64,000 nt of DNA from Mycobacterium sp. Z3061 (GTDB lineage: Bacteria; Actinomycetota; Actinomycetes; Mycobacteriales; Mycobacteriaceae), in the NCBI RefSeq assembly GCF_031583025.1, contig NZ_CP134062.1:1798001-1862000 (forward strand), in the 5' to 3' direction. Position numbers and translations under genes: made by a program. Positions 1 through 11,954 of this stretch are shown in pieces (the first letter of the stretch is position 1; every line of letters starts with the position of its first letter). The notes under the pieces are model-generated. The model was not told where the DNA came from. It did not search any database and saw only the letters and a list, made by a program, of their open reading frames with translations.

Positions 1-1476
1 CGCCAACCGGGCCACCGCGGACAACCCGCCGGGCACGGTGGCCAGCCGCTCGCCGACCATGATCACCGCGCCGGGGGTGCTCAGCAGGTCGCCCACTTCG
101 CCTGTGGCGAGGTCGTCCAGCGCCGCGGGCTCACCGCCGGGCACCGTCTGCAGCAACCGGCCCGACATCTTCTCCAGCGCGCGGGTGGCGAACGGGGCGA
201 TCGCGTACACCGGCACGTTGTTCTTGCGCGCCGCCTTGCGCAGCCGTAGGAATACGATCGGCGATTCTTCTTCCGGTTCGAATCCGACCAGCAGCACCAC
301 CGGCGCCGACTCCAGGTCGGCATAGCTGACGCTCACCGGCCGGCCGGCGACGCGGGCCGCCAGGAAGTCGGCCTCCTCGGCGGACTGTGGACGGGCACGG
401 AAGTCGATGTCGTTGGTGTTCAAGACGATTCGCGCGAACTTGGCGTAGGCGTAGGCGTCTTCCCAGGTGGCCCGGCCGCCGACCAGCACGCCGGTGCGGC
501 CCCGTGCCGCCTCGAGGCCCTGCGTGGCCGCCACGATCGCGTGGGCCCACGAAGCCGGCGTGAGCTCTCCGTTGGAATCCCGAATCAGCGGGGTGGTGAG
601 CACGTCCGGTTGGGTGGCGTAGTTGAATGCCCACCGGCCCTTGTCGCAGTTCCACTCTTCGTTGACTTCCGGGTCGTCGCCGGCCAGGCGGCGCGTCACC
701 TTGCCGCGGCGGTGGTCGGTGCGCTGGGAGCAGCCGGATGCGCAGTGTTCGCACACGCTGGGGCTGGACACCAGGTCGAACGGGCGGGCCCGGAACCGGT
801 ATGACATGCCCGTGAGCGCGCCGACCGGGCAGACCTGCACGGTGTTGCCGGAGAAGTAGGAGTCGAACGGCTCGTTGGCGTAGATGCCGACCTGCTGCAG
901 CGCGCCGCGCTCCTGCATGTCGATGAACGGGTCGCCGGCGATCTGGTTGGAGAACCGGGTGCAGCGGGCACACAGGATGCAGCGCTCGCGGTCCAGCAGC
1001 ACCTGCGCGGAGATGTTGATCGGCTTGGCGAACGTGCGCTTGACGTCGGTGAAGCGAGACTCCGCGCGGCCGTTGGACATTGCCTGATTCTGCAGCGGGC
1101 ACTCACCGCCCTTGTCGCACATCGGGCAGTCCAGCGGGTGGTTGATCAGCAGCAGTTCCATCACGCCGTGCTGCGCCTTGTCGGCCGCCGGTGACGTGAG
1201 CTGGGTGCGCACCACCATGTCGTCGGTGCAGACGATGGTGCATGACGCCATCGGCTTGCGCTGTCCCTCGACCTCGACCATGCACTGCCGGCACGCACCC
1301 ACCGGGTCGAGCAGCGGGTGGTCACAGAACCGGGGGATCTGGATGCCCATCAGCTCGGCCGCGCGAATGACCAGAGTTCCCTTCGGAACGCTGATTTCGG
1401 CGCCGTCGATGGTGAGCGTCACCATGTCCGGCGGCTTGACCTCGTCGCCGGTATCCGTCTTGGCCGCACTTGTCAT
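1..1476 (-). CDS. nuoG: NADH-quinone oxidoreductase subunit G (NuoG), 3' end cut by window edge
   Basis: This is the peripheral-arm subunit of complex I that carries the electron-transfer iron-sulfur chain. It reads open from an ATG at 1476 to the left edge, so only about 490 N-terminal residues are visible. Seen motifs are the 2Fe-2S ferredoxin-like cysteines ([21 protein letters not shown] region near residue 50-70), [19 protein letters not shown], the 4Fe-4S stretch [19 protein letters not shown], and a CEHCASGC motif like the extra N7 cluster of bacterial NuoG. The start lies 7 nt after the nuoF stop, as expected for a co-transcribed last-but-middle gene of the nuo operon. The C-terminal molybdopterin-like domain is only partly inside the window. 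Confidence 0.97.
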   Translation of the reverse strand, partial: MTSAAKTDTGDEVKPPDMVTLTIDGAEISVPKGTLVIRAAELMGIQIPRFCDHPLLDPVGACRQCMVEVEGQRKPMASCTIVCTDDMVVRTQLTSPAADKAQHGVMELLLINHPLDCPMCDKGGECPLQNQAMSNGRAESRFTDVKRTFAKPINISAQVLLDRERCILCARCTRFSNQIAGDPFIDMQERGALQQVGIYANEPFDSYFSGNTVQVCPVGALTGMSYRFRARPFDLVSSPSVCEHCASGCSQRTDHRRGKVTRRLAGDDPEVNEEWNCDKGRWAFNYATQPDVLTTPLIRDSNGELTPASWAHAIVAATQGLEAARGRTGVLVGGRATWEDAYAYAKFARIVLNTNDIDFRARPQSAEEADFLAARVAGRPVSVSYADLESAPVVLLVGFEPEEESPIVFLRLRKAARKNNVPVYAIAPFATRALEKMSGRLLQTVPGGEPAALDDLATGEVGDLLSTPGAVIMVGERLATVPGGLSAVARLA

Positions 1477-1483
1477 TGCAGCG

Positions 1484-2815
1484 TCAGGCCTTTCCGTTCA
1501 ACGTCGCTGGCTTGGAGGTCAGCATGGAATCTTTGGGGTCGAACGGGCACCCGCCGGTCTCGACGTGGGCGATGTATTCGTCGCGGAAATGCTGGATCGA
1601 CGACATCACCGGGCTGGCCGCGCCATCTCCCAACGCGCAGAACGACTTTCCAAGGATCGCATCGGAGATGTCCAGCAGTTTGTCCAGGTCTTCGCGGGTG
1701 CCCTGGCCGTTCTCCAGGCGGGCGTAGATCTTGTCCAGCCAGAAGGTGCCCTCGCGGCACGGCGTGCACTTGCCGCAGGACTCGTGCTTGTAGAACTCGG
1801 TCCAGCGGCGAACAGCTCTCACCACGCAGGTGGTTTCGTCGAAGATCTCGAGTGCCTTGGTGCCCAACATGGATCCCACAGCGCCGACGCCCTCGTAATC
1901 CAGCGGCACATCGAGGTGCTCGTCGGTGAGCAGGGGAGTCGACGAACCGCCCGGCGTCCAGAACTTGAGCCGGTGTCCGGCCCGGACACCGCCGGCGTAG
2001 TCGAGCAGCTCGCGCAACGTGATACCGAGCGGGGCCTCGTACTGGCCGGGCCGGGTGACGTGCCCGGAGAGCGAATACAGTGTGAAGCCAGGCGATTTCT
2101 CGCTGCCCATCGACCGGAACCAGTCGACGCCGTTGAGGACGATGGACGGGACGCTGGCGATGGTCTCGACGTTGTTGATCACGGTGGGGCAGCCGTAGAG
2201 GCCGGCGACCGCGGGGAACGGCGGCCGCAACCGGGGCTGGCCGCGGCGGCCTTCCAGCGAGTCGAGCAGCGCGGTCTCCTCGCCGCAGATGTAGGCACCC
2301 GCGCCGGCGTGCACCACCAGCTCCAGGTCGTATCCCGAGCCACCGATGTCACGGCCGAGGTAACCGGCGGCGTATGCCTCGGCCACCGCGTTCTGCAGCC
2401 GGCGCAGCACGGGCACCACTTCGCCGCGTACGTAGATGAACGCGTGGCTGGCCCGGATCGCGTAGGCGGCGATGATGACGCCTTCGACGAGCACATGCGG
2501 GGTGGCCAGCATCAACGGAATGTCTTTGCAGGTACCGGGTTCGGACTCGTCGGCGTTGACCACCAGGTAGTGCGGCTTGGCCGCGGGACCCTTGTCGCCC
2601 TGGGGGATGAACGACCACTTGGTGCCGGTAGAGAAGCCGGCACCGCCACGGCCGCGCAGCCCTGAGTCCTTGACGGTGGCGATCACGTCGTCGGGATTCA
2701 TGGCCAGGGCCTTCTTCATGGCCTGGTAGCCGTCATAGCGTTCGTAGGTCGCCAGCGACCAGGACTCGGGGTCGTCCCAGTAACGACTGATGACCGGAGT
2801 CAAAGGTGTTGTCAT
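1484..2815 (-). CDS. nuoF: NADH-quinone oxidoreductase subunit F (NuoF)
   Basis: This 443-residue protein is the NADH-oxidising, FMN-binding subunit of complex I. The FMN/NADH site is visible as [16 protein letters not shown] (about residues 52-67) and [14 protein letters not shown] (about 171-184). The C-terminal 4Fe-4S ligands are in [13 protein letters not shown], with a further Cys in KSFCALGD. Length is typical of the family. Its start overlaps the nuoE stop by 4 nt (ATGA), which indicates translational coupling. It passes electrons from NADH to FMN and then to the cluster chain in NuoE and NuoG. Confidence 0.98.
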   Translation of the reverse strand: MTTPLTPVISRYWDDPESWSLATYERYDGYQAMKKALAMNPDDVIATVKDSGLRGRGGAGFSTGTKWSFIPQGDKGPAAKPHYLVVNADESEPGTCKDIPLMLATPHVLVEGVIIAAYAIRASHAFIYVRGEVVPVLRRLQNAVAEAYAAGYLGRDIGGSGYDLELVVHAGAGAYICGEETALLDSLEGRRGQPRLRPPFPAVAGLYGCPTVINNVETIASVPSIVLNGVDWFRSMGSEKSPGFTLYSLSGHVTRPGQYEAPLGITLRELLDYAGGVRAGHRLKFWTPGGSSTPLLTDEHLDVPLDYEGVGAVGSMLGTKALEIFDETTCVVRAVRRWTEFYKHESCGKCTPCREGTFWLDKIYARLENGQGTREDLDKLLDISDAILGKSFCALGDGAASPVMSSIQHFRDEYIAHVETGGCPFDPKDSMLTSKPATLNGKA

Positions 2816-3573
2816 GCTTGGCCTTCCGGACCAGGGGGAGCCTGCATGTCGTTCTCCTTGGCCACCCGCAGCCCGGCCAGGGTGGCCGCGCCGGGCCCGC
2901 CCTGCCCCTCGTCGGGACGCTCATCGCGCAGACCGGCCAGGATGCGTGACGTCTCGCGGAACTTGCACAGCGGTGCGCCGCGGGTCGGGGCCTTCGGCTC
3001 GCCGCCGCGCAACGAGTCGACGAGTTCGCGGGCGGACTCGACGGTCTGGTTGTCGTAGAACTCCCAGTTGACCATCATCACCGGCGCGTAGTCGCAGGCC
3101 GCGTTGCACTCGATGTGCTGCAGCGTCACGGCTCCGTCGTCGGTGGTCTCGTCATTGCCGACACCGAGATGCGCTTTCAGATCCTCGAATATCGCGTCAC
3201 CGCCCATCACCGCGCACAGCGTGTTGGTGCAGACGCCGACCAGATACTCGCCGGTGGGACCGCGGCGGTACATGGTGTAGAAGCTGGCCACCGCCGACAC
3301 CTCGGCGCCGGTGAGGTCCAGGTGCTCGGCGCAGAACTCCATCCCGGCCGGGGTGATGTAAGAGTCCTCGCCCTGCACCAGGTGCAGCAACGGCAGCAGA
3401 GCCGACCGCTTGTTCGGGTACTTGGCGATGATCTCTTTGGCTTCCACCTCCAGCCGCGCGCGCACCTCGGTGGGATAGGACTCCGGCGCACCCTCCACCA
3501 CGAACTGGCTGGGTTCCTCCGGTGGCGGGCCGAGCCGGAGGAAAACCCGCTCGCCGCTGCCTGATTCGCTCAT
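2812..3573 (-). CDS. nuoE: NADH-quinone oxidoreductase subunit E (NuoE)
   Basis: This 253-residue thioredoxin-fold subunit of complex I carries the 2Fe-2S cluster N1a. The ligands are visible as a C-x4-C pair (VCTNTLCAV) followed by a C-x3-C pair ([10 protein letters not shown]). I chose the ATG at 3573 ([10 protein letters not shown]) because the longer open frame upstream lies inside nuoD; this start overlaps the nuoD stop by 4 nt. The C-terminal tail of about 60 residues beyond the thioredoxin fold ([12 protein letters not shown] onward) is charged and rich in Gly and Arg, as in other mycobacterial NuoE proteins. Confidence 0.96.
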   Translation of the reverse strand: MSESGSGERVFLRLGPPPEEPSQFVVEGAPESYPTEVRARLEVEAKEIIAKYPNKRSALLPLLHLVQGEDSYITPAGMEFCAEHLDLTGAEVSAVASFYTMYRRGPTGEYLVGVCTNTLCAVMGGDAIFEDLKAHLGVGNDETTDDGAVTLQHIECNAACDYAPVMMVNWEFYDNQTVESARELVDSLRGGEPKAPTRGAPLCKFRETSRILAGLRDERPDEGQGGPGAATLAGLRVAKENDMQAPPGPEGQA

Positions 3574-4874
3574 CGGTCCACTCCGCCCATCACGGGGTCG
3601 ATGCTGGCGACCGCGGTGATCAGGTCGGCCACCATGCCGCCCTCGCACATCGCGGCCACCGACTGCAGGTTGGTGAACGACGGGTCCCGGTAGTGCACCC
3701 GGTAGGGGCGGGTACCGCCGTCGCTGACCATGTGCACGCCCAGCTCGCCGCGCGGTGATTCCACCGACACGTACACCTGGCCGGCCGGAACCCGGATGCC
3801 CTCCGTGACCAGCTTGAAGTGGTGGATCAGGGCCTCCATCGAGCTGCCCATGATCTTGGCGATGTGCTCCGGGGAGTTGCCCATGCCGTCGGGGCCCACG
3901 GAAAGGTCTGCGGGCCAGGCGATCTTACGGTCTTCGACCATCGTCGGGCCGGGTTTGAGCTTGTCCAGGCACTGCTCGACGATCTTGATCGACTCCCACA
4001 TCTCGTTGACACGAATCATGTAGCGCCCGTACGCGTCACAGGTGTCCTCGGTGATCACGTCGAACTCGTAGTTCTCATATCCGCAGTAGGGTTCGCTCTT
4101 GCGCAGGTCGTGCGGCAGCCCGGTGGCGCGCAGGATCGGGCCGGTGATGCCCAACGCCATGCACCCGGTGAGGTCCAGGTATCCGACGTCCTCGGTGCGC
4201 GCCTTCCAGATCGCGTTCTCGTTGAGCAGTTCACCCATCTGGCGCAACGGAATTCGCAGTTCCTTCAGGGCCGCCGCGATGTCGTCGACACCGCCCGGCG
4301 GCAGGTCCTGGGCCAGGCCACCCGGCCGGACGTAGGCACTGTTCATCCGCAGGCCGGTGATCTTCTCGAAAAGGGTGAGCACAATCTCGCGGGCCCGGAA
4401 GCCGACGAACATCGGCGTCATGGCGCCCAATTCCATTCCGCCGGTGGCCAATGCGACCAGGTGCGACGAAATGCGGTTGAGCTCCATCATCATCACCCGG
4501 ATCACGTTGACCCGCTCCGGGATCTCGTCGGTGATGCCGAGCAGCTTCTCTACACCCAGGCAGTAGGCGGTCTCGTTGAAAAACGGTGCCAGATAATCCA
4601 TTCGGGTGACGAAGGTGACGCCCTGCGTCCAGTACCGGTATTCGAGGTTCTTCTCGATGCCGGTGTGCAGGTAGCCGATCCCGCACCGGGCCTCCGTGAC
4701 CGTCTCGCCCTCGATCTCGAGGATCAGCCGCAGCACGCCATGGGTGGACGGGTGCTGGGGTCCCATGTTGACGACGATGCGCTCGCCGGGATCGGCTTTT
4801 CGGGCGGCGTCGACGACCTTGTCCCAGTCCTGGCCGCCGGCGACGACGAGTGTCTCAGCTGGTGGTGCGCTCAT
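3570..4874 (-). CDS. nuoD: NADH-quinone oxidoreductase subunit D (NuoD)
   Basis: This 434-residue 49-kDa-type subunit of complex I helps form the quinone site together with NuoB. The family hallmark [16 protein letters not shown] is near residue 37-52, and the protein ends [18 protein letters not shown]...DPVMGGVDR, the usual C-terminus that lines the quinone pocket. Length is normal. The start codon overlaps the nuoC stop by one base (TGATG), so the two genes are translationally coupled. NuoC and NuoD are separate here and not fused as in enterobacteria. Confidence 0.98.
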   Translation of the reverse strand: MSAPPAETLVVAGGQDWDKVVDAARKADPGERIVVNMGPQHPSTHGVLRLILEIEGETVTEARCGIGYLHTGIEKNLEYRYWTQGVTFVTRMDYLAPFFNETAYCLGVEKLLGITDEIPERVNVIRVMMMELNRISSHLVALATGGMELGAMTPMFVGFRAREIVLTLFEKITGLRMNSAYVRPGGLAQDLPPGGVDDIAAALKELRIPLRQMGELLNENAIWKARTEDVGYLDLTGCMALGITGPILRATGLPHDLRKSEPYCGYENYEFDVITEDTCDAYGRYMIRVNEMWESIKIVEQCLDKLKPGPTMVEDRKIAWPADLSVGPDGMGNSPEHIAKIMGSSMEALIHHFKLVTEGIRVPAGQVYVSVESPRGELGVHMVSDGGTRPYRVHYRDPSFTNLQSVAAMCEGGMVADLITAVASIDPVMGGVDR

Positions 4875-5602
4875 CAGTTATAACCCCTGCGCTCGTCGGG
4901 CGGCGGAATCTGCGCGCCCTTGTACTCCACCGGGATGCCGCCCAGCGGATAGTCCTTGCGTTGCGGGTGCCCGTGCCAGTCGTCGGGCATCTCGATGCGG
5001 GTCAGGGACGGGTGGCCGTCGAAGATGATCCCGAAGAAGTCGTAGGTTTCGCGTTCGTGCCAGTCGTTGGTGGGGTAGACGTTGAACAGCGACGGGATGT
5101 GCGGATCACTATCGGGCGCAACGGCTTCCAGTCTGAGCCGACGATTGTGCGTGATCGACTGCAGTGGGTACACCGCGTGCAGTTCGCGGCCGGTCTCGTT
5201 CGGGTAGTGCACGCCGCTGACGCCCAGGCACAGCTCGAAACGCAGTTCCGGCTCGTCCCGCAGCCGATGGGCGACCTGCGGCAGCAGATCCCGGCGCACG
5301 TAGAGGGTGAGCTCGTCGCGATAGACCACGACCTTCTCGATCGCCTCGTTGAAGTCGAGGCCCTCTCGGTCCAATGCCTCGGCCAGGCGGTCGGCGATGT
5401 CGTCGAAATAGCTGCCGTAGGGTCGGGGACTTTCGCCGGGCAGCGCGATCTCGCGCACCAGCCGTCCATAGCCGGAGGTGTCGCCGGTGCCGCGCACGCC
5501 GAACATGCCGCGGCGGACGTTGATGACCTCCTGACCTTCCGGCGGTATGTCGGCACCCGGAGTGAGGGTTGCACCCTGCGGGTCCTTGTCGGGTGAGCTC
5601 AT
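4874..5602 (-). CDS. nuoC: NADH-quinone oxidoreductase subunit C (NuoC)
   Basis: This 242-residue 30-kDa-type subunit of the complex I peripheral arm joins the catalytic arm to the membrane part. Recognisable segments are [33 protein letters not shown] and the C-terminal [11 protein letters not shown]. The ATG at 5602 ([10 protein letters not shown]) is preferred because it gives the 4-nt overlap with the nuoB stop; the open frame continues upstream only as a shadow inside nuoB. An N-terminal extension of about 30 residues before the conserved region is common in actinobacterial NuoC. Confidence 0.96.
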   Translation of the reverse strand: MSSPDKDPQGATLTPGADIPPEGQEVINVRRGMFGVRGTGDTSGYGRLVREIALPGESPRPYGSYFDDIADRLAEALDREGLDFNEAIEKVVVYRDELTLYVRRDLLPQVAHRLRDEPELRFELCLGVSGVHYPNETGRELHAVYPLQSITHNRRLRLEAVAPDSDPHIPSLFNVYPTNDWHERETYDFFGIIFDGHPSLTRIEMPDDWHGHPQRKDYPLGGIPVEYKGAQIPPPDERRGYN

Positions 5603-6153
5603 CGCAGCAGCCCGCGCATCTCGATCGTCGGCCGGGCAGCCATGGCGGCCTCTTCGGCCTCGGCGATGGCCTTCTCCCGGTTGACCCCCAGCGGCATTTC
5701 CTGAATCTTCTCGTGCAGCTTGAGGATTGCGTACAACAGCATCTCGGGCCGGGGCGGGCAGCCGGGCAGGTAGATGTCCACCGGCACCACGTGGTCGACG
5801 CCCTGGACCACCGCATAGTTGTTGAACATCCCGCCGGACGACGCGCACACACCCATCGCCAGAACCCATTTCGGCTCGGCCATCTGGTCGTAGATCTGGC
5901 GCAGCACCGGCGCCATCTTCTGACTGACCCGGCCCGCGACGATCATCAGATCCGCCTGTCGCGGCGTCGCCGAGAACCGCTCCATGCCGAATCGGGCTAT
6001 ATCGAACCTCGGCCCCGCGGTCGCCATCATCTCGATCGCGCAGCAGGCCAACCCGAACGTCGCCGGCCACAGTGAGTTCTTGCGGACGTAGCCCGCAACC
6101 TTCTCAACCGTGGACAGCAGGATCCCGCCGGGTAACTGTTCTTCCAGTCCCAC
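5599..6153 (-). CDS. nuoB: NADH-quinone oxidoreductase subunit B (NuoB)
   Basis: This 184-residue subunit carries the terminal 4Fe-4S cluster N2, which reduces quinone. The ligands are visible as the adjacent cysteine pair in [11 protein letters not shown], a Cys in MGVCASSGG and the Cys in LPGCPPRPE. The length matches the family. It begins 12 nt after the nuoA stop and overlaps nuoC, in the standard A-B-C-D-E-F-G order. Confidence 0.98.
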   Translation of the reverse strand: MGLEEQLPGGILLSTVEKVAGYVRKNSLWPATFGLACCAIEMMATAGPRFDIARFGMERFSATPRQADLMIVAGRVSQKMAPVLRQIYDQMAEPKWVLAMGVCASSGGMFNNYAVVQGVDHVVPVDIYLPGCPPRPEMLLYAILKLHEKIQEMPLGVNREKAIAEAEEAAMAARPTIEMRGLLR

Positions 6154-6165
6154 GTCCTACCTACC

Positions 6166-6543
6166 TCAATCCCACGTCAGGCCGCCGCGGCGCCACACAT
6201 AGGCGTAGGCCACGAAAACCGTGAGCATGAATATGACCATCTCGACGAGCGCGAAAGTCCCCAGCGAATCGAAGCTAACCGCCCACGGATAGAGGAACAC
6301 AATCTCAATATCGAAGACGATGAACAACATTGCGGTCAGGTAATACTTGATCGGGAAGCGCTGCCCGCTCGCCGCGTGCGGCCCGCTGAACCCGGTTTCG
6401 GTGGGCTCGATCCCACATTCGTAAGCCTCGAGCTTTGACCGGTTGTATCGGCTGGGGCCGGTGATGCTGGCCAGGAAGACCGAACCGATGGCGAAGGCCG
6501 CACCAATGCCCGCCATCACCAATATGGGTATGTAGACGTTCAC
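6166..6543 (-). CDS. nuoA: NADH-quinone oxidoreductase subunit A (NuoA)
   Basis: This small membrane subunit of complex I has three hydrophobic helices and the conserved YECGIEP loop and QRFPIKYYLTAMLFIVFDIE segment. I chose the GTG at 6543 (MNVYIPILV, 125 residues) because mycobacterial NuoA starts at this point and a GGAG lies just upstream. An ATG at 6585 would add 14 polar residues (MAAVDSPNDG...) and cannot be excluded. It is the first gene of the operon. The promoter must lie in the roughly 170 bp between this start and the PE_PGRS stop; no convincing -10/-35 pair was picked out there. Confidence 0.95.
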   Translation of the reverse strand: MNVYIPILVMAGIGAAFAIGSVFLASITGPSRYNRSKLEAYECGIEPTETGFSGPHAASGQRFPIKYYLTAMLFIVFDIEIVFLYPWAVSFDSLGTFALVEMVIFMLTVFVAYAYVWRRGGLTWD

Positions 6544-7699
6544 TTGCTCCACGTTTCCGTCGTTTGGGCTGTCGACAGCGGCCAAGCGGCGACCAGGTGT
6601 GACGAAACCGGACTGGGGTACCCCGACATGACCTTGAGCACAGCCTAGCCAGGAACGCGCCGGTGGTCGCGCCCACCCTGCCCCTGCGTCAAATTCGCAT
6701 GTCAGGCGCTGGTGTCAGCTGTTCTGGCCGGCAACTCCGTTATTTGGATCAATGCCGCCTGCGCCCTTGCCTCCGCGGCCACCGGAGGTGGGGGAGCCGA
6801 CGATGCCGCCATTGCCTCCAGCGTTCGCACCATTACCCCCGGTGCCGCCGGTGCCGCCGGAATCACCGCTTTGTCCCGCACCACCGTTGTTATTGAAGGT
6901 GCTGGTGGCCACGCCGCCACCGCCGCCACCGCCGCCGGTGCCGTTGGTTCCGCCTGCGCCACCCGTGCCGCCGGTACCCGTGTGGACGCCGCTGGTCGCA
7001 GTGCCGCCTTTGCCTCCGGTGCCGCCGGTGGCGCTGGCGTTGCCTCCGGCGCCTCCGGCACCACCGCCACCGCCGCCGGCGGTGGCGAGATAGGCGCCGC
7101 CGCCACCACCGCCGCCGCCACCGGCTCCGCCGTTACCCCCGGCAACGCCAACAGCGTTGGCGCCTTGCCCGCCGCCACCGCCGACCCCGCCGACCCCGGT
7201 GGTGCCGAGGCTGTTGGATGCGGTGCCACCGGTCCCGCCGCGTCCGCCGGTGCCACCCATTCCGCCGGTGCCTGCGGTACCGAGGCCGCCACCGGCATTG
7301 CCGCCGGTGCCGCCGGCACCGCCTCCGCCGCTGCCGCCGCCGTAAACCGTCTGGCCGGGCGTGAGGCCTACGTTGCTGCCACCGGCGCCACCGTTGCCGC
7401 CGACGCCGCCCTGCCCGCCGTCTCCGTTGACGCCGATCACACCGGTGTAGCCGCCGGCCCCGCCAGATCCGCCTTTGCCGCCGTTGCCACCTTGGCCGCC
7501 GAAGCTGTAGTCGGTGCCATTGCCGGCGCCGCCAGTACCGCCCGCGCCGCCGGTGCCACCCGCCCCGCCCTTTCCGGCGATGTTATTGCTGATGCCGCCG
7601 GTGCTGGCGCCCCCGGTTCCGCCGCCGCCCCCGGCTCCGCCGTTGCCACCTATGGAGCCGGAGGATGCAGTGCTGCCGGTGCCACCTGTGCCGCCGGCG

Positions 7700-10320
7700 C
7701 CGCCGGCGCCGCCGAACTCGACGAGGTCGCCGCTGCCCCCGTTGCCGCCGTCACCGCCGGACCCGCCGAAGCCGCCAGTCCAACTAGCATTCGGGGCTGA
7801 GGTGCCGCCGTTGCCGCCGTTGCCACCGATGCCACCCGCGCCGCCTGCTGGGCTGAAGAAGCTGCCGCCGGAGCCTGCAGACCCGGCGTTACCGCCTTTG
7901 CCGCCTGTGCCGCCGTTACCGCCGTTTCCGACCGCGGCATTGCCACCGTTGCCCGCGTTGCCGCCGTTGCCGCCGGCGCCGCTGGCGCCGTTGGTGCCGC
8001 CGAAGCCCGAGTTGCCGCCGTTGCCGCCGGTGCCACCGGCGCCGCCGGCGCCACCATTGCCGCCGCCGACGGCGCCGGAACCGTCACTGCCGGCGCCGCC
8101 GTCGCCGCCGGTGCCGCCATTGCCGCCGTTACCTGAGATGACGCCGGTGCCGGCCTTGCCCCCGTCGCCCCCGGCGCCGCCAGTACCACCGACATAGCCC
8201 GGACCACCGAGGTTGGCACCGGCGTTGCCGCCGTTCCCACCGGCGCCGCCGTTGCCGGCGTTGCCGCCAGTGCCGGTGACACCACCGGATCCGCCGTTGC
8301 CGCCCTGGCCGCCGGCGCCGCCGCTGAGGCCGGTGATGCCCGCGCCGGCGGCCCCGGCGCTACCGCCTGCCCCGCCGTTACCGCCGGTTCCGCCCGTACC
8401 CGCAGTACCCGCGCCACCGCCGCTGCCACCACTGCCCACGGCCCCACCGGCGCCGGCGTCGCCACCGGCACCACCGTTGCCGCCCGCCGCGCCGGCCAAG
8501 CCGAAGCCCACTCCGCTGGATCCGGAGCCACCGTTGCCGCCGGTGCCGCCGTTGCCGCCCGCACCGCCGGAGCCGTTGGTGCCGCCGCCGGTGCTGCCGC
8601 CGTCACCACCTGCGCCACCCGCACCGGCCTGGCCGCCCGCGCCGCCGACGAGGCCCTTACCCGACGCGGCGTTGCCGCCGGCGCCGCCGGCACCGCCCAT
8701 GCCGCCCGAGGCGCCGTTTCCGCCGATGGCCCCGGCGCCGCTGGCGAAGCCGCCCGCGCCGCCAAGCCCACCGGCCCCGCCCGTGCCGCCCATACCGGGT
8801 GGGACGTTCGAGGCTGGGTCGCCGGCACCGCCGGAGCCCCGGCGCCCGCCATGCCGCCGGTTCCGCCGGTGTTGGAGGCGATGCCGCCGGTGCTGGCGCC
8901 GCCGGCGCCGCCATTGCCGCCGGCCCCGCCGGTACCGCCGACGAGAGTGACGCTGTACGGGAAGGTCATACTGGCACCGTTGCCGCCGGTCCCCCCCTGT
9001 CCGCCGTTGCCGCCGGTCTCGACGAGGTCGCCGACGCCGCCGGCGCCGCCAGTGCCGCCGTTGCCGCCGGCACCTCCCGGTGTGCCGACATTGGAGTGGG
9101 CGGTGTTGTTGAGCCCGTTGCCGCCGTTGCCGCCGTTGCCGCCGTTGCCGCCGGCGCCGCCGACGGGGCTTGAGAAGGTGCCGCCAGTGCCGGCCGTGCC
9201 GGCGGCCCCGCCGTTGCCGCCGTTACCGCCGGCGCCAAGAGGGCCACTGATATCGCCGCCGACACCGCCATTGCCGCCGTTGCCGCCGTTACCGCCCGCC
9301 CCGCTGGCGCCGTTGGTGCCGCCGGAACCGGAGTTGCCGCCGATGCCGCCCGTGCCGCCGGCCCCGCCGTTGCCACCGGTGTCGCCGGGCGTGCTAGGGC
9401 CACTTGTGTAGCTGTAGCCGGTGCTGCCGTTTCCGCCGCCGCCGCCTTTGCCGCCGCCGCCGCCGTTGCCCCAGGTAGCGCCGCTGCCAGCGTTACCGCC
9501 GTTTCCGCCGACGCCGCCGTTGCCTCCGGCTGGGGCGGTGGTTCCGCCGGTTCCGGTGTCGGTGCCGCCGTTGCCGCCGTTGCCGGCCGTGCCGCCGCTT
9601 CCGCCGTTTCCGCCGACGCTGCCGGTGCCGGTGGCGTTGCCGCCGGCACCGCCGGCACCGCCGTTGCCGCCAGCATCACCGGGCTTGCTGGGGTTGCCGG
9701 CGTTGCCAGTTGCACCGGCTCCGCCGTTGCCACCGTTGCCGCCGATGCCTCCGTTGCCGGCGATGGCGCCGGTGCCGGCCGTGCCGGCATTGCCGCCGTT
9801 GCCGCCGTTGCCGCCGGATGGGGCGATGCCGCTGCCGGTACCGATGTCGGCGCCGGCGTTGCCGCCGTTGCCGCCGATGCCGCCGTTGCCGGCCTTGCCG
9901 CCGACACCGCCAGTGCCGGTGGCGCTGCCGCCGTTTCCGCCCAGGCCGCCTTGGCCGCCGTCGCCGCCTGCGCTGCCTGCCAGGCCTGTGGCGCCGTTGC
10001 CGCCCGCGCCGCCGGCACCGCCAGCACCGCCGGTCTCGACGAGGTCCCCGGTGCCCGACGCGCCGCCGTTGCCCCCGATGCCGCCGTTGCCGCCGCCGAA
10101 TGAGCCCGCCGACGTCACGCCGGCGCCTCCGTTGCCACCATGGCCGCCGTTGCCGCCGCCGCCCGAGGCGCTCGAGGTGCTGCCGCCAGTGCCAGCCGTG
10201 CCGCCTGCGCCGCCGTCACCGCCGGCGCCGCCTTTGCCGCCGCCGACGAAGGAGCCCGCTAGCGCGCCGTTGCCGCCGTTGCCGCCGTTGCCGCCGGTGC
10301 CGCTGGCGCCGTTGGTCCCG
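7700..10320 (-). repeat. Three copies of a 1.0-1.3-kb PGRS block marked by DLVETGG and GTNGASG
   Basis: A marker encoding GDLVE(T/F)GGAGG lies near 7715, 9020 and 10035, and a second marker encoding [10 protein letters not shown] lies near 7985, 9305 and 10305. The order of the markers is the same in each copy. The copies are therefore segmental duplications nested in the C-terminal half of the PGRS, on a larger scale than the 0.3-kb modules. Confidence 0.6.
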
Positions 10321-11737
10321 CCGGTGCCCGCGTTGCCACCCGTACCGCCGGTGCCGCCGATACCTCCGGCACCGCCGCTGGCGCCGGCGGTCGTCGCGGC
10401 GCTTCCATTGCCACCGGCGCCGCCTTTGCCGCCCGCGCCGCCGTTGCCTGAGGTGGCTCCACCGGTTGCCGCGCCGGCGCTGCCGCCAGCGCCGCCTTGC
10501 GCGCCAGCACCGCCTGCCATGCCGCCGGCGCCGCTGTCGGTGCCGCCGTCGCCGCCATTGCCGCCGGCGCCGCCGGTGCCGCCGCTGCCGCTGACACTGC
10601 CGGTGCCAGCGGCGCTGCCGCCGTTGCCGCCGTTGCCGCCGGTGCCGCCGCCGTCGCCGTTGAGCAATCCGCTCCACCCGCCAGTGGCGCCGTTGCCGCC
10701 GTTCCCGCCGGTGCCGCCGTTGCCGCCATTCCCGCCGGTGCCTGCGGTAGCGCCGGTGCCTGCGGTCCCCGCATCGCCCCCGTTGCCGCCGTTGCCACCG
10801 ACCGGGGTGCCGTTGCCAATGTCGTTGGCGCCGTTGCCGCCGTTGCCGCCCTTGCCGCCGCTGCCGGCGTTGCCACCGACGCTGCCGGTCCCGGTGGCAT
10901 TGCCCCCGCTGCCGCCGGCACCGCCGGCACCGCCGTAATCGCCGTTGCCGTTACTGCCACTCGGCGGGAACGTGCCGTTGCTGCCGGTGCTGCCGTAACC
11001 GCCGGTGCCACCGTTGCCGCCAGTGGCCCCGGCGCCAACAGTCCAGCTATAACCGGCGGTGCCGGGCGTCCCGGCGGCACCGCCGTCTCCGCCGGCGCCA
11101 CCAGCCGGGGCGACGAATCCGCCGCCTTTGTGGCTGTCGGTGCCGCCGTTGCCGCCGTTGCCGCCCGCGCCGCCAGCCCCGGCGTTGCCGCCCATGCCAG
11201 TGCCCCCGTAGCCGATGTGGGAGGCGCCACCGTTGCCGCCGGTGCCGCCGGCGCCGCCGTTGTCACCGGCCAGCCCGGCGTTGCCGTTGTTGCCGGTACT
11301 GCCGGCACCGCCTTGACCACCGTTACCGCCGCTACCGCCGTTGCCTGTCTTACCCGAGCCGGCTCCGCCTGCGTAGCCGGCATCGCCGCCGTTGCCGCCG
11401 TTGCCGCCGGCCGGTGCGGTAGCTCCGCCAGTTCCCACGTCGAGGCCGCCGTTACCGCCTTTGCCGCCGGCGCCGCCGCTGCCGGCGTTGCCGCCGACAC
11501 CGGTGTTGCCGTTGCCGTATCCGCCGTAACCGCCCTGGCCACCGGTGCCGCCGTTGTCTCCGGGCTTGTTGGGGTCGCCGTTATTGCCCGCGGTGCCGGC
11601 ACCGCCGTTGCCGCCGTTGCCGCCGGTGCCGTATTTGCCTGCAGTAGCGCCGGTCCCTGCCACGCCGGACATGCCGCCGTTGCCGCCGGCCCCGCCGGCC
11701 GGCGCGGTGGTCCCGCCGGTGCCGGTGTCGAGTCCGC

Positions 11738-11822
11738 CGGCGTAGCCGTTGCCCCCGCTGCCGCCATTGCCGCCGTTGCCACCGACACTGCTCGTACCGC
11801 TGGCGTTGCCGCCGGTGCCGCC
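11738..11822 (-). repeat. Exact 85-bp direct repeat, copy 1
   Basis: This 85-bp stretch is identical to 11870-11954. The offset is 132 bp (44 codons), so the copies are in the same reading frame. It encodes part of [21 protein letters not shown] within the PGRS. An identical short-range copy indicates recent slippage or gene conversion. Confidence 0.9.
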
Positions 11823-11869
11823 GGCGCCACCGTCACCGCCGCTGAAGCCGGCGCCGCCGATGAAGCCCA

Positions 11870-11954
11870 CGGCGTAGCCGTTGCCCCCGCTGCCGCCATT
11901 GCCGCCGTTGCCACCGACACTGCTCGTACCGCTGGCGTTGCCGCCGGTGCCGCC
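11870..11954 (-). repeat. Exact 85-bp direct repeat, copy 2
   Basis: Identical to 11738-11822, 132 bp away and in the same frame. The flanks diverge immediately outside the match, which defines the boundaries of the duplicated block. Confidence 0.9.

Noticed and set aside
1112..4883. Plus-strand open frames of 350-517 codons opposite nuoF, nuoE and nuoD
   Set aside because: They are antisense shadows of high-GC genes with strong third-position bias; the minus strand encodes clear complex I subunits.
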